Positions 24,966-34,991 of a DNA stretch of 64,000 nt are shown here, in pieces. Below the pieces are notes generated by a model. That model did not search any database and was not told the origin of the DNA. It worked only from the letters and a program-made list of their open reading frames with translations. The stretch spans positions 4,542,001 to 4,606,000 of the forward strand of contig NZ_CP107532.1 in NCBI RefSeq assembly GCF_025813715.1, read 5' to 3'. The stretch is from Methylobacterium sp. FF17 (GTDB lineage: Bacteria; Pseudomonadota; Alphaproteobacteria; Rhizobiales; Beijerinckiaceae). The position numbers and the translations under genes were made by a program. The stretch's first letter is position 1; each line of letters begins with the position of its first letter.

Positions 24966-25075
24966 AAAAAAGGCCGCCCCGGTGAGGGAGCGGCCCGAAG
25001 TCTAGGGAGGAAACGCCCAAGAAGGGCACACCGTGGCGACGCCATCGCCGCGGTGCATGGCCATCAAATGCCATG
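24966..25075 (-). ncRNA. candidate small RNA with CCUCC segment, copy 1
   Basis: Read on the minus strand, CATGGC...GCCATG (25075-25056), a CACCG-GGCGA stem (25055-25029), GCCC-TTCTT-GGGC (25027-25015), a single-stranded TTTCCTCCCTAGACTTC and a terminator stem GGCCGC...GCGGCC (24995-24972) with six T follow in order. Copy 2 at 29427-29515 has the same order and an identical CCTCCC segment, while the first stem differs on both arms yet still pairs. Exposed CCUCC could bind ribosome sites. It follows the SDR gene; own promoter not certain. The rest of 24858-25148 holds only lysK 3' sequence. Confidence 0.65.
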
Positions 25076-25148
25076 CCGCACCGCACCATGCAATTGTCTC
25101 CGTCGAGGAGGGGGTATGCGTGCAGTGCATAAAATCGTTTTCAAACTG

Positions 25149-26015
25149 TCATGCCAGCCCTCGATCGGATAGGCCGAGCTGGTCCAGGCTGAGGGTCCAG
25201 ACCCGCTCCTGAAGCGCCGGGTCGCGTGCCCGCGCCGAGGGCGCGACGGGGCGGCAGGCCTTGAAGTAGGCACCCGTGACGCCGGCCACCTCGCCCGCAG
25301 AGGCGAGGTGGATCGAGGTGACGGCGCCGTCCTCCGGCTTGGCCATGAAGGGCCGGATCAGGCGCCAGCCGAACCCGAACCAGCCGCCGGTCCCGGCCGC
25401 GAAGCCGCTGGCGATGACGCCGGGGTGGAGGGCATTGCTCGTCACCCCCATGCCCGCCAGCCGGCGGGCGAGGGCCGCGCTGAACAGCACGTTGCCGAGC
25501 TTGGCCTGCGCATAGACCGACAACGCACTGAAATGTCCGGCCTGGCCGAGGTCGTCGAAGGCGATGCGGCCCCGCCGATGCGCCTCCGAGGCGACGTTGA
25601 CGATCCGGGCCGGTGCGCTCGCCTTGAGCAGATCGAGGAGTTCGAGGCTCAGGAGCACGTAGGCGAGGTGGTCGAGGGCCCAGGTCCGTTCGATGCCGTC
25701 GACCGTCACCGCATGGCGGTCGAAGATCGCGCCGGCATTGTTGACCAGTACGTCGAGCCGGGAATAGCGGGCGCGGACCTCGGCGGCGAGGCGGCGGGTC
25801 TCGGCCTGCGAGGCGAGGTCGGCCACGAAGGTATCCACCACGGCGCCCGCCACCGCCGCACGGATGCGTGCGGCGGTGGCTTGGGTGCGGGCGGCATCGC
25901 GCCCGACGATGCCGACACGGGCGCCCGCCCGCGCGAGGCCGAGCGCGGTCTCGGCGCCGATGCCGGAGGTCGCGCCGGTGACGAGGACAGTCCGCCCCCG
26001 CATCGGTGCGTTCAT
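25149..26015 (-). CDS. short-chain dehydrogenase/reductase
   Basis: The 288-residue protein is a classical SDR. The NAD(P)-binding motif TGATSGIG is at residues 14-21, NNAG near residue 91, and the catalytic YxxxK as YAQAK near residue 164, preceded by the serine in NVASEAH. It resembles retinol-dehydrogenase-like SDRs that act on hydrophobic alcohols or aldehydes; the real substrate is not visible. The stop of the DUF1328 gene lies two bases before its start, so the two are co-transcribed. Confidence 0.88.
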   Translation of the reverse strand: MNAPMRGRTVLVTGATSGIGAETALGLARAGARVGIVGRDAARTQATAARIRAAVAGAVVDTFVADLASQAETRRLAAEVRARYSRLDVLVNNAGAIFDRHAVTVDGIERTWALDHLAYVLLSLELLDLLKASAPARIVNVASEAHRRGRIAFDDLGQAGHFSALSVYAQAKLGNVLFSAALARRLAGMGVTSNALHPGVIASGFAAGTGGWFGFGWRLIRPFMAKPEDGAVTSIHLASAGEVAGVTGAYFKACRPVAPSARARDPALQERVWTLSLDQLGLSDRGLA

Positions 26016-26016
26016 C

Positions 26017-26196
26017 CTAGAAGACCGCCTGCCCGATGGCGAAGGCGACGATCACGATGACGATCGCCACCACCAGGAACAGACCGAACAGGATGCGAGC
26101 CAGGGAGCCGGCACCCGAGGCGATGCCGGTGAAGCCGAGGCCGCCCGCGACGAGGGAGATCACGAAACAGATGAGGGCCCATTTCAACAGGGTCAT
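26017..26196 (-). CDS. DUF1328 (UPF0391) small membrane protein
   Basis: A 59-residue protein with two membrane helices (residues 4-26, [20 protein letters not shown], and 33-57, [20 protein letters not shown]). This is the YtjA/UPF0391 family, common in bacteria, function unknown, often stress-induced. Its TAG ends just before the SDR start. It lies 86 bases from the end of the ClC gene. Confidence 0.9.
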   Translation of the reverse strand: MTLLKWALICFVISLVAGGLGFTGIASGAGSLARILFGLFLVVAIVIVIVAFAIGQAVF

Positions 26197-26282
26197 GCGC
26201 AACACTCCACTCGCGGAACCGAGCGATAACAACCCGTGGGGGCAAGCGTTCCGCCGGAAGCGCGGCCGTTTCGCAGCAGGCT

Positions 26283-27695
26283 TCAGGCGACTGGGGCGGC
26301 GGTACGCACCTCCGGGCCGGCGCGCTCCAGGAGGATCTGCGCCAGGGCATGGTAGAGGCCCTCGCGGCAGACCGCCTTCGAGACCGCGTCGGCGATCAGC
26401 GCCGCCACCATCAGCGGGATCATCAGGGCGTGGTCCTGGGTCATCTCGGTGACGATGACGAAGGCGGTGATGGGCGCCTGCAGGACGCCGGTGAGGTAGG
26501 CGACCATGCCGATGAGGACGAGGGCCGCCACCGGCACCCCGGTGAACAGGCCCTGCACGGCGGCGCCGAGTCCGGCCCCGACGCTGAGGGAGGGGGCGAA
26601 CAGGCCGCCCGGGATGCCGCTGACGGCCGAGAGCAGGGTGGCGAGGAACTTGAAGGGCGCGAAATCCCAGGCCGCCGCGCCGGTGCCGTGCAGGAGGGCC
26701 CGGGCCTCCTCGTAGCCGGTGCCGTGGACCGCGCCGCCCGAGGCGAGGCCGCAGAGGGCGACGCCGAGTCCGCAGGCTGCCGCGAACAGGATCGGGCGCC
26801 CGGCGACGGCCGCCCCGAGGCGCCCCGGCAGGCCCCGCGCGGACAGGATCACGACGCGGGCGAAACCGCCGCCGGCGAGCCCGCCCAGCACCCCGAGCAG
26901 CGGCACGGCGATCCAGCCCGGCCCGAACGGCAGGGCGGCATCGGCGCTGCCGAAATAGGTATAGTTGCCGGTGAGCGCCAGCGCCGTGAGCCCGGCGGCG
27001 ACGATGGCGGCGACGATGAGCCCGCCGGTACGGGCCTCGTAGGCGCGGCCGAGTTCCTCGATGCCGAAGACGATGCCGGCGAGCGGCGTGTTGAAGGCGG
27101 CCGCCACCCCGGCCGCCCCGCCGGCGAGGATCAGGCCCGGCACCCGTTCCGGGGTCAGGTGGCCAGCCGCCGCCATGATCGCGGCGCCCACCTGCACGGT
27201 CGGCCCCTCGCGTCCCGTCGAGGCGCCGAACAGCAGGCCGAGGCTCATCACCACGATCTTGCCCGCCGCGACCCGCAACGAGACGAGCGCCCGGCGCAAC
27301 GCGATCCGCCCCGTCTGGCGCGCCGCGATCACCTGCGGGATGCCCGAGCCCTGCGCGTTGGGGAACACGTCGCGGGCGAGCCAGGCACAGAGCCCGAAGC
27401 CTGCCGGGGTGAGGCCGAGGGCGAGCAGGGGCGAGAGCGCCAGCCCTTGCCGGAACGCCCCCTGCGCCGCGTCGGCGAGCCAAGCCATGAGCACGGCGGC
27501 GAGTCCGACGCCGATGCCGCCGACGAGGAACAGCAGGCGGTGCCGCCACAGGCCGAAGGCGTCGCGGGTGGCGCCGCGCAGGCGCCGCATGCCCTGCACG
27601 ATTCTGACGCGGCGGACGGGGCGGGTTCGGGGCATCGGTTTCGCGACCTGGATTGGTGCCCGGATCAGGCAAGGGTCATACCCGACGCGCCTCAT
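26283..27695 (-). CDS. ClC-family chloride channel or H+/Cl- antiporter
   Basis: The 470-residue membrane protein carries the ClC filter motifs GSGIP (116-120), GREGP (161-165, gating E163) and [11 protein letters not shown] second glutamate at E213 (GIVFGIEEL) matches the proton-transfer glutamate of antiporters, which favours H+/Cl- exchange. There are no C-terminal CBS domains. The ATG at 27695 overlaps the photolyase stop as ATGA; an ATG at 27635 would remove an unconserved basic leader. Confidence 0.92.
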   Translation of the reverse strand: MRRVGYDPCLIRAPIQVAKPMPRTRPVRRVRIVQGMRRLRGATRDAFGLWRHRLLFLVGGIGVGLAAVLMAWLADAAQGAFRQGLALSPLLALGLTPAGFGLCAWLARDVFPNAQGSGIPQVIAARQTGRIALRRALVSLRVAAGKIVVMSLGLLFGASTGREGPTVQVGAAIMAAAGHLTPERVPGLILAGGAAGVAAAFNTPLAGIVFGIEELGRAYEARTGGLIVAAIVAAGLTALALTGNYTYFGSADAALPFGPGWIAVPLLGVLGGLAGGGFARVVILSARGLPGRLGAAVAGRPILFAAACGLGVALCGLASGGAVHGTGYEEARALLHGTGAAAWDFAPFKFLATLLSAVSGIPGGLFAPSLSVGAGLGAAVQGLFTGVPVAALVLIGMVAYLTGVLQAPITAFVIVTEMTQDHALMIPLMVAALIADAVSKAVCREGLYHALAQILLERAGPEVRTAAPVA

Positions 27696-29092
27696 TCATC
27701 GCCCGTGCTTTCCGCCCGACAGAGGTCGTCGACGGTCTTCAGATAGGCTTTGGCGTCGAATTTCCGGAGCGAGTTCTCGCTCTGGTAGCGCACGGTGCCG
27801 AAGATCTCGCGCCGGGCCCAGGGGCGGTCGTGCAGGCCGTAGACCCAGGCGACGTTGGTGAAGGAATTCGCGTCGCGCCCGTCGAGGAAGTAGCGGTTGT
27901 TGAGCCGGAGCGTACGCGCGAAACCTTCCTCGGGGGAGGGGGACCATTCGAGGATCTTCTTGCCCCAGTACATGCGCAGGTGGTTGTGCATGTAGCCGGT
28001 CTCGCGCATCTCGGCCTGGGCCGCGTTCCAGTAGACGTCGTGGGTCCGGCCTTCGGCGAGTTCGGTCTCCGAATAGGTCCGCGGGCGCGGGTCGTCGGCA
28101 TGCTCGGCCAGCGTCTTGCGGGCCCATTCGGGGACCGCACGGGCGTAATCATCGTAGCCCTGCGTGTAGTGAACGTGGTTCATCGCCAGTTCGCGGCGGA
28201 CGACGACCTCCTCCACATAGGCCGTCCGGTCCTCCGGGCCGCCCGTCTCGGCGGCGCGCACCGCCAGCACGATCTCCACGGGCGAGATCTGCCCGAAATG
28301 CAGGTAGGGGCTCATGTGCGAGGCCGCCCCCGCCTCCGGCCGGTTGCGGTCCGTGCCGTAATCGGCAAACGGCCCGTCGAGATAGGCCTTGAGGCGCCGG
28401 CGCGCCTCGGTCTCCCCGCCCGTGAAGCGGCGCACCGGGCCGACGACCCGGTCGAGGGTCATCCCGGCCAGCACCGTCTCCGGATCGGCGATGTCGACCT
28501 CGGAGGCGGGCAAGTCGGGGCCGGCCCGGTGCTTCACCCGCCGCGCGGTCAGCGGCGCGACATAGTCCTCCAGGTGCCGGTGCAGCTTCGGGCGCAGGGT
28601 GCGGGCGGCGAATTCGTGCTTGTCGGAGGCGATCTCGACGGGGACCACCACGTCGCCCTCCACCTGCACGATGCGGGTCTCCACGCCGGCCAGGATCTCG
28701 CCGTACCAGCGCTTCTGGATGGCGAGGTAGCCCCGGTCGAGGACGAGGACGGCGGCCTCACCCGCCAGGTCGATGGCAATGTCGGCGGGCGAAGCCTTGC
28801 GCAGGCAGAAGCCGATCCCGCGCTTCGCGAGGCCGGCGGCCGCGTCGGCGAGGCCCTGGAGCAGGAAGGCGTAGTGCCGGGCGTTCGCCTCGGGGAAGCC
28901 GTTGGCCCCGTCGAGCAGTCCGAAGCAGGCGAGCACCGGGAGGCCGAGGCGGTTGGCCTCCTCGATGGCGTGTTCGAGCGCCGGATTGTTGTGGGCCCGG
29001 TTCGCCTGCTGCAGGAGGTAGAGCACGTAGCGCCCTCCGCTCCGGGGCTCGACCTCCTTGAGAACCCGGATCCGTCCCGCCTGAATCGCCAT
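27692..29092 (-). CDS. phr: class II CPD photolyase
   Basis: The 466-residue FAD enzyme repairs cyclobutane pyrimidine dimers with light. Class II features are present: YLLQQANRAHNNPALEHAI near the N-terminus, and in the FAD domain MHNHLRMYWGKKILEWS, LNNRYFLDGRDANS and WVYGLHDRPW. It forms a two-gene unit with the ClC gene through a four-base overlap. A GGGAG site precedes the ATG at 29092. UV repair suits a leaf-surface lifestyle (inference). Confidence 0.94.
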   Translation of the reverse strand: MAIQAGRIRVLKEVEPRSGGRYVLYLLQQANRAHNNPALEHAIEEANRLGLPVLACFGLLDGANGFPEANARHYAFLLQGLADAAAGLAKRGIGFCLRKASPADIAIDLAGEAAVLVLDRGYLAIQKRWYGEILAGVETRIVQVEGDVVVPVEIASDKHEFAARTLRPKLHRHLEDYVAPLTARRVKHRAGPDLPASEVDIADPETVLAGMTLDRVVGPVRRFTGGETEARRRLKAYLDGPFADYGTDRNRPEAGAASHMSPYLHFGQISPVEIVLAVRAAETGGPEDRTAYVEEVVVRRELAMNHVHYTQGYDDYARAVPEWARKTLAEHADDPRPRTYSETELAEGRTHDVYWNAAQAEMRETGYMHNHLRMYWGKKILEWSPSPEEGFARTLRLNNRYFLDGRDANSFTNVAWVYGLHDRPWARREIFGTVRYQSENSLRKFDAKAYLKTVDDLCRAESTGDE

Positions 29093-29426
29093 CGTCCGTC
29101 TTCGCTCCCGGAATGTGTCGCCTGCCCGAATTCGCTGGACAGGTAGGGCGGCCGGCCCGTTCGGCAGCCGATGCGGGCATGGCCGGCGCAGCTCCGACGC
29201 GTCCGAAGCGTAGCGGGTCCGGACCGATAAACCCGAGCGTTCTGAACGGCGTAGCGCAAGCCCGCGTCGTCCGCGCTACCCACCGGCGCGCGCATTCACG
29301 GCGCAGGTCCGTCGCTGCGGCATATTGGTGACATCGCGCACGCAATCCGCCCGGCCTCGCGAAAAGCGACAGGGCTCCTGCCCTAAACGCCTTGCAATTT
29401 TGGGGAAGAGGATCAGATTGTGCATT

Positions 29427-29515
29427 GCGGGAGCGCGATGGCGTCGCGATCCCGCTGCCCTCCTTGGGCGTTTCCTCCCTAGACTTCGGGCCGCTCTTCG
29501 GGGCGGCCTTTTTTT
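29427..29515 (+). ncRNA. candidate small RNA with CCUCC segment, copy 2
   Basis: On the plus strand a GCGGGA...TCCCGC stem with inner GCGA/TCGC (29427-29455), GCCC-TCCTT-GGGC (29457-29469), unpaired TTTCCTCCCTAGACTTC, and terminator stem GGCCGC...GCGGCC (29489-29508) with seven T follow in order. The arrangement equals copy 1 at 24966-25075 with paired changes in the first stem. A weak promoter candidate TTGCAA with CAGATT 16 bases later begins at 29392. The remaining 29093-29426 stretch shows no gene. It converges with the TRAP-type binding-protein gene. Confidence 0.65.
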
Positions 29516-29542
29516 CTGTCTCGAGGCGGCGTCCGCGCGGCC

Positions 29543-30655
<1,113 letters not shown>

Positions 30656-30797
30656 GGCACCTCGCTGGACAGAACCCGGATCGTCACGGCACCGCCGCGC
30701 CGACGCGCAGCCCCGGGATCCGTCGTTCACGAACGACGAAGCGCCGGAAACGATCCCGAAACGGCCGGATACGGCCCGAGAACCGGACCGGAGCGGG

Positions 30798-30897
30798 TCA
30801 CTCGGCGTGAGCGCGGATCCGTTGGCGCAAGCGCAGGTTATTTGGCGCAGGCGCGAATCACGCGGCGCAAGCGCGGGTCATTTGGCATACGCGAAGG
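30798..30897. repeat. five 20-bp tandem repeats overlapping a gene end
   Basis: Units begin at 30798, 30818, 30838, 30858 and 30878, with core TTGGCGCAAGCGCGG and several substitutions. The last unit, starting at 30878, contains the stop and final codons of the leftward binding-protein gene. The other four extend into the downstream non-coding region, so the gene end appears to have been copied outward. Confidence 0.75.
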
Positions 30898-32023
30898 TGC
30901 CGTCGTTCCAGACATAGAGAACGTAGCCCTGTGCGGTGACGTCGCCCTTGCCGTCGAACCCCACCGGGCCGAGCACGAGGTCGAAGCGCTCCGCGTGGAG
31001 CGTCCCGGCGATGCGCTTCGAATCCGTCGTCCGGCTGAAATTGCCCGCCGCCACGAGGGCCTGCAACGCGGCATAGCCGTAGATGGTGGAGCCTTCGGGC
31101 TCCACGCCCTCCGCCTTGAAGGCGGCGACCACGGCGGCGGCCTCCGGCTTGCGGCGCGGGTCGAGGTAGAAGGTCATCAGCACGCCGTTGCTGGCCGGCC
31201 CCGCGATGGTGGCGAATTCCTGGGTGGCGATGGCGGAGGTGCCGAACCATTGCGGCTTGAAGCCCCGCTCGGCCGAGATCCGCACGAGGCGCCCCATCTC
31301 GCGGGCGTCGCCCCCATAATACGCCACCGCGATGCCGGCCTCCTTGAGGCGATCGGCCAGAGCCGCGGCGTCGGCGTCGCCCGCCGCGAAGGCGGTGGCC
31401 ACCGCCTCGTTGATCCCGATGCGGTTGAGGTTCTCCTTGGTGGCGGCGGCGAGGTTGCGCGAGCCGGGAGTCAGGTCGTTCAGGATCGCGATCTTCTTGT
31501 CGCGGAAGCGCTCGGCGAGGACGGTGGCCGAGAGCTTGGCCTGATCGTCGTCCCGCCCGCAGACCCGGAAGATCGTCGGCAGGCCCCGGTCGGTGAGCTT
31601 GGCGGCGACCGAGGCGGCGGTGATCATCACGGTGCCGTTGGCGGCATAGACCTCGGAGGCGGCCAGCGAGGCGTTGGAGCAGACATGGCCGACCACGAGG
31701 CGCACGCCCTGCGCGGCGTAATGGTTGGCGACCGCCACGGCCTTGTTGGAATCGCAGGCATCGTCCTGCACGTCGAGCACGATGGTCTGCCCGTCGAGGC
31801 CGCCCCGGGCGTTGGCGTCGCGGGCCGCCGCCTGGACGCCGCGCAGGACCTGCTCGCCCACGCCCACATAGGCGCCGGAGCGCGGCACCGCGACGCCGAT
31901 CACCACATCGGCCCTGGCCCCGGTCGCACAGACGGCCTGGACGGCGCCGAGGAACAGGCAGCCAGCCAGATGGACGACGCTGCCGGCACGCCCGGAGCGC
32001 CGGGCCGCGCGTCTGAACCTCAT
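30878..32023 (-). CDS. branched-chain amino-acid-type periplasmic binding protein (Peripla_BP_6)
   Basis: The 381-residue protein has a signal peptide (about residues 1-38, ending GARA) and the Leu/Ile/Val-binding fold: VVIGVAVPRSGAYVGVGEQV, VQDDACDSNKAVAVAN, VVGHVCSNASLAAS and FGTSAIATQEF. The ligand is unknown. No livHMGF-type permease genes adjoin it. The ATG at 32023 is selected because it opens the signal peptide. Its stop lies in a 20-bp repeat array. Confidence 0.87.
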   Translation of the reverse strand: MRFRRAARRSGRAGSVVHLAGCLFLGAVQAVCATGARADVVIGVAVPRSGAYVGVGEQVLRGVQAAARDANARGGLDGQTIVLDVQDDACDSNKAVAVANHYAAQGVRLVVGHVCSNASLAASEVYAANGTVMITAASVAAKLTDRGLPTIFRVCGRDDDQAKLSATVLAERFRDKKIAILNDLTPGSRNLAAATKENLNRIGINEAVATAFAAGDADAAALADRLKEAGIAVAYYGGDAREMGRLVRISAERGFKPQWFGTSAIATQEFATIAGPASNGVLMTFYLDPRRKPEAAAVVAAFKAEGVEPEGSTIYGYAALQALVAAGNFSRTTDSKRIAGTLHAERFDLVLGPVGFDGKGDVTAQGYVLYVWNDGTFAYAK

Positions 32024-32196
32024 GCCGCCCCGTCTCACGCCTCGGTCGACCTCGCGATGGAATAGGGGCGGATCGGCCGGAAAGGCCAGCCGCCAGGGCT
32101 GCGCGCGTGCGCACCCAAGCGTCCCCTGCGGGATGGCGCGCCAGAACGCAAGAGGGGGCACCCGGCGTGAGCGCCCCCTTGTTCCGGCCTGCCGCC

Positions 32197-33366
32197 TTAC
32201 CGGGCCGTGGAGTAGACCGCGGCGCCGGCGGTGACCGGCGCGGTGACGGTGGAGAAGACGGAGAGGACCTTCTGGACCTCGGTGAAGGGGGCGTTGGAGA
32301 CGTAGACGAGGTCGCGGTTGCGCATGCGGAAGGCCTGGGTGAGGAACAGGCTGTTGGGGTCGCGCATGTTGATGCGGTAGACCACCGGCACCAGGGGGGT
32401 GCCCAGCAGCGGGCTGCCGGGCTTGAGGCGGCGCACCACGGCGGCCGGCTCGAAGCGGAAGATGAAGGTGCCGGTCGGGTCCGCCTGGAAGTCGGACAGG
32501 CCCCGCGCCTTGGCCAGGGCCTGGGCCAGCGTGATGCCCTCGGCCTGGAACGCGATCTCGGTGGAGTTGCCCAGGGCGCCCACCGCCAGGAAGGTCTGGG
32601 GGTCGCGCACCAGGGTGAGGGTGTCGGCCGGGCGCAGGAAGATGTTCTCGGCCGGGTTCGACACCACGGTGGTCAGGGGCACGGTGGCGGTCTGGGCGCC
32701 CCGCGAGAGGCGCACGAAGGTCTCGTTGACGGGCGCGCGCACGCCGCCGGCGGTGGCGATGACGTCGAGGAGGCGGTCGCCCTTGCCCGAGAGCGGCACG
32801 CGGGCGCCGGTGACGGCCTCGCCGGTGACGGTGACGGTCTGCGAGACGGACTTGGTGACCGAGACCAGCACCTGGGGTTGGATGGCCTTGCCGGCCAGTT
32901 CGGTCTCGATGAGGCCCTGCACGTCCTGCGGGCGGCGCCCGGCGACCTGGATGCGTCCGGCATAGGGCACGGTGATGGCCCCGTCGCGGGGCACGACCTG
33001 CTCGGGGATGAGGGCGGACTTGGAGCCGGCCGAGAAGCGGTCGGCCACCAGCGGCCCGGAGAACAGGCCGCCGGAGCCGGCTTCCCAGACGGAGATGGCG
33101 ACGTAGTCGCCGACGCCGATGACGGGTTCGAGGGAGGGGCGCCGGTCGCCGAAGGAGGCGAGCAGGCTGTCGAGGGCGCGCCCGCGCAGGGCTTCGATGG
33201 TGGCCGCGGACAGGTCGACGATCTCGTAGCGGGCGAAGGTGCCCTCGCTGGTCGAGACGTCGGCCCCGTCGATCACCGCCCCGGTCGTCGGGCCGGCGGC
33301 GGGCAGCATCGACGAGCAGCCCGAGACCGCCAGGGCGGTGCAGAGGGCCAGGGGGAGTGCACGCAT
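32197..33366 (-). CDS. outer-membrane polysaccharide export lipoprotein (Wza-like)
   Basis: The 389-residue protein has a lipoprotein signal peptide with lipobox AVSGC (cysteine at residue 17). A Poly_export domain follows (VIGVGDYVAISVWEAG, YAGRIQVAGRRPQDVQGLIE), then SLBB-type beta-grasp repeats (VTGEAVTGARVPLSG, VGALGNSTEIAFQAEG). Such proteins form the outer-membrane channel for exopolysaccharide. The rest of the export locus is not adjacent. The broken glycosyltransferase 12 kb away may belong to the same kind of pathway, which is only a suggestion. Confidence 0.9.
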   Translation of the reverse strand: MRALPLALCTALAVSGCSSMLPAAGPTTGAVIDGADVSTSEGTFARYEIVDLSAATIEALRGRALDSLLASFGDRRPSLEPVIGVGDYVAISVWEAGSGGLFSGPLVADRFSAGSKSALIPEQVVPRDGAITVPYAGRIQVAGRRPQDVQGLIETELAGKAIQPQVLVSVTKSVSQTVTVTGEAVTGARVPLSGKGDRLLDVIATAGGVRAPVNETFVRLSRGAQTATVPLTTVVSNPAENIFLRPADTLTLVRDPQTFLAVGALGNSTEIAFQAEGITLAQALAKARGLSDFQADPTGTFIFRFEPAAVVRRLKPGSPLLGTPLVPVVYRINMRDPNSLFLTQAFRMRNRDLVYVSNAPFTEVQKVLSVFSTVTAPVTAGAAVYSTAR

Positions 33367-33608
33367 GCAGGATCGCCTGTCGGTTTCTCTCATGGGCTGC
33401 CTAACCCATCGCCGGAGTCCTGTCCGTGGCGACGGGGACACAGTCCGGTCGGGAGCGGACGGCAACGGGACGTCATCCCCGCTACCCACCCTTGTCCCGG
33501 GCGGGCATCGCCACCGGCGCCCCTTGAACGCCGGCCCGCCCCGTGCGTTCTGGAACCGACCACGTCTCGCGTGGTCCGAGAGCTGATCTCCCCGGCGTAC
33601 CAGGGTCC

Positions 33609-34889
33609 ATGACATCGTCGTTCGACCAAACACCACCCGGGCTCGCGGGTCGGACGCCCGGTGCGGTGAAGCGGCGTCACGTCTTCTATATTCCCGGCTA
33701 CGACCCGGACGCCAACAGCCGGTACCGGATGCTGTTCGTGCGCGAGCTGACGCGGTACGCCAAGCGCTTCGGCGAACCCAAGCGGACCATCACCCGCGCG
33801 ACGATGAACGCCGACGGGACGGTGCAGAGCTGGCGCGTGGCGCCGGAGCCCGAGATCGGCGGCGCCGAGACCGCCTACGACGTCCTCCTGTGGGACGACC
33901 TCGTGCGGGCCGATTTCCGGCGACCGCGCCTCGTGAGCGTCGCCCTCCTGCTGGTGAGCATGGTCACGGCCATCGCCACCGGGCTGATGCTGCGCTTCTT
34001 CCGGCTGAACTGGAAGATCGGCGGCGTCATCCTCTACCCGCTGGTGATGGTGCTGCTGCTCGGCCTGTGCACGCTCGCCATCGCGGCCTTCGTGCACGCG
34101 CATCTCGGAACGGCGTTCGGGCACAGCCTGGGCTGGCCGCTCTGGGTCACGCTCCCCACCGGGCTCCTCATCGGCCTGGCCTGGATCAAGGCGATGGAGG
34201 CCCTCCTCAACCGCATCTTCTTCTGGCAACTCCTGAACGACTGGGTCTTCAACTGGCAGCACAGCCGGGGCCGGCGCCCCGACTACGAGCGGCGCCTCGA
34301 CGCCTTCACCGACCACATCCTGTCGCGCATCGCCGCCTCCGCCCCCGGGGAGACTCCCGACGAGATCCTGATCCTCGGGCATTCCACGGGCGCCCTGACG
34401 GCGGTGGAACTGGCCGCGCGGGTGCTCGCGCGCGATCCCGGGCTCGGCGCCGGCGGCACCACCCTGGCCCTCGTCACCCTCGGGTCGGGCCTGCCGCTGG
34501 TGGCGCTGCAGCCCCGCGCGGTGCGCCTGCGCGCCGAGATCGCGGCCATGGTCGCGTCGCGCCGCCTCGTCTGGGCGGATTTTCAGGCCCCGCAGGACTG
34601 GATGAACTTTCCCGGCTTCAACCCGGTGGTGCATCTCGACCTCGACCGGCCGGACGGCCCGGCCGCCAACCCCGTCGTGCGCTCCGCGCAATTCCGCGAG
34701 ATCATCAGCCCGGAGACCTACATGAAGGTGCGCTGGCGCCCCTTCCGGATGCACTTCCAGTTCCTCCTCGCCAATGACCGGCGGGGCTATTACGACTTCT
34801 TCGCGATGGTCCTCGGCCCCCAGCGCCTGCGCGAGCGTGTCCTGAACCCGGTCCAGCCGAGCCACTGCCCCGCCGCCGCCGTGACCTGA
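33609..34889 (+). CDS. membrane protein with alpha/beta-hydrolase domain
   Basis: The 426-residue protein starts with a hydrolase-like strand (RRHVFYIPGYDPDANSRYR), then three or four membrane segments at about residues 105-205 (VALLLVSMVTAIATGLML, LYPLVMVLLLGLCTLAIAAF, LPTGLLIGLAWI). The C-terminal half carries the nucleophile elbow GHSTG with S259, as in lipases and thioesterases. The insertion of membrane helices inside the hydrolase fold is unusual. Substrate unknown; esterase or lipase activity is inferred from the elbow only. Confidence 0.75.
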   Translation: MTSSFDQTPPGLAGRTPGAVKRRHVFYIPGYDPDANSRYRMLFVRELTRYAKRFGEPKRTITRATMNADGTVQSWRVAPEPEIGGAETAYDVLLWDDLVRADFRRPRLVSVALLLVSMVTAIATGLMLRFFRLNWKIGGVILYPLVMVLLLGLCTLAIAAFVHAHLGTAFGHSLGWPLWVTLPTGLLIGLAWIKAMEALLNRIFFWQLLNDWVFNWQHSRGRRPDYERRLDAFTDHILSRIAASAPGETPDEILILGHSTGALTAVELAARVLARDPGLGAGGTTLALVTLGSGLPLVALQPRAVRLRAEIAAMVASRRLVWADFQAPQDWMNFPGFNPVVHLDLDRPDGPAANPVVRSAQFREIISPETYMKVRWRPFRMHFQFLLANDRRGYYDFFAMVLGPQRLRERVLNPVQPSHCPAAAVT

Positions 34890-34991
34890 GGCGCGGGAGA
34901 TCACGTCGTTTCCCGGGTCCAAAGCCTGCTAAGACGCGAGAACCGGAGCCGCTGCGAGGGCAGGGCCCGGGTTCGAACGAAGGGGAGCGCG

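Noticed and set aside
30798..30897. Short repeats considered as a CRISPR array
   Set aside because: Units are contiguous 20-mers without spacers and no cas genes are present anywhere in the window.
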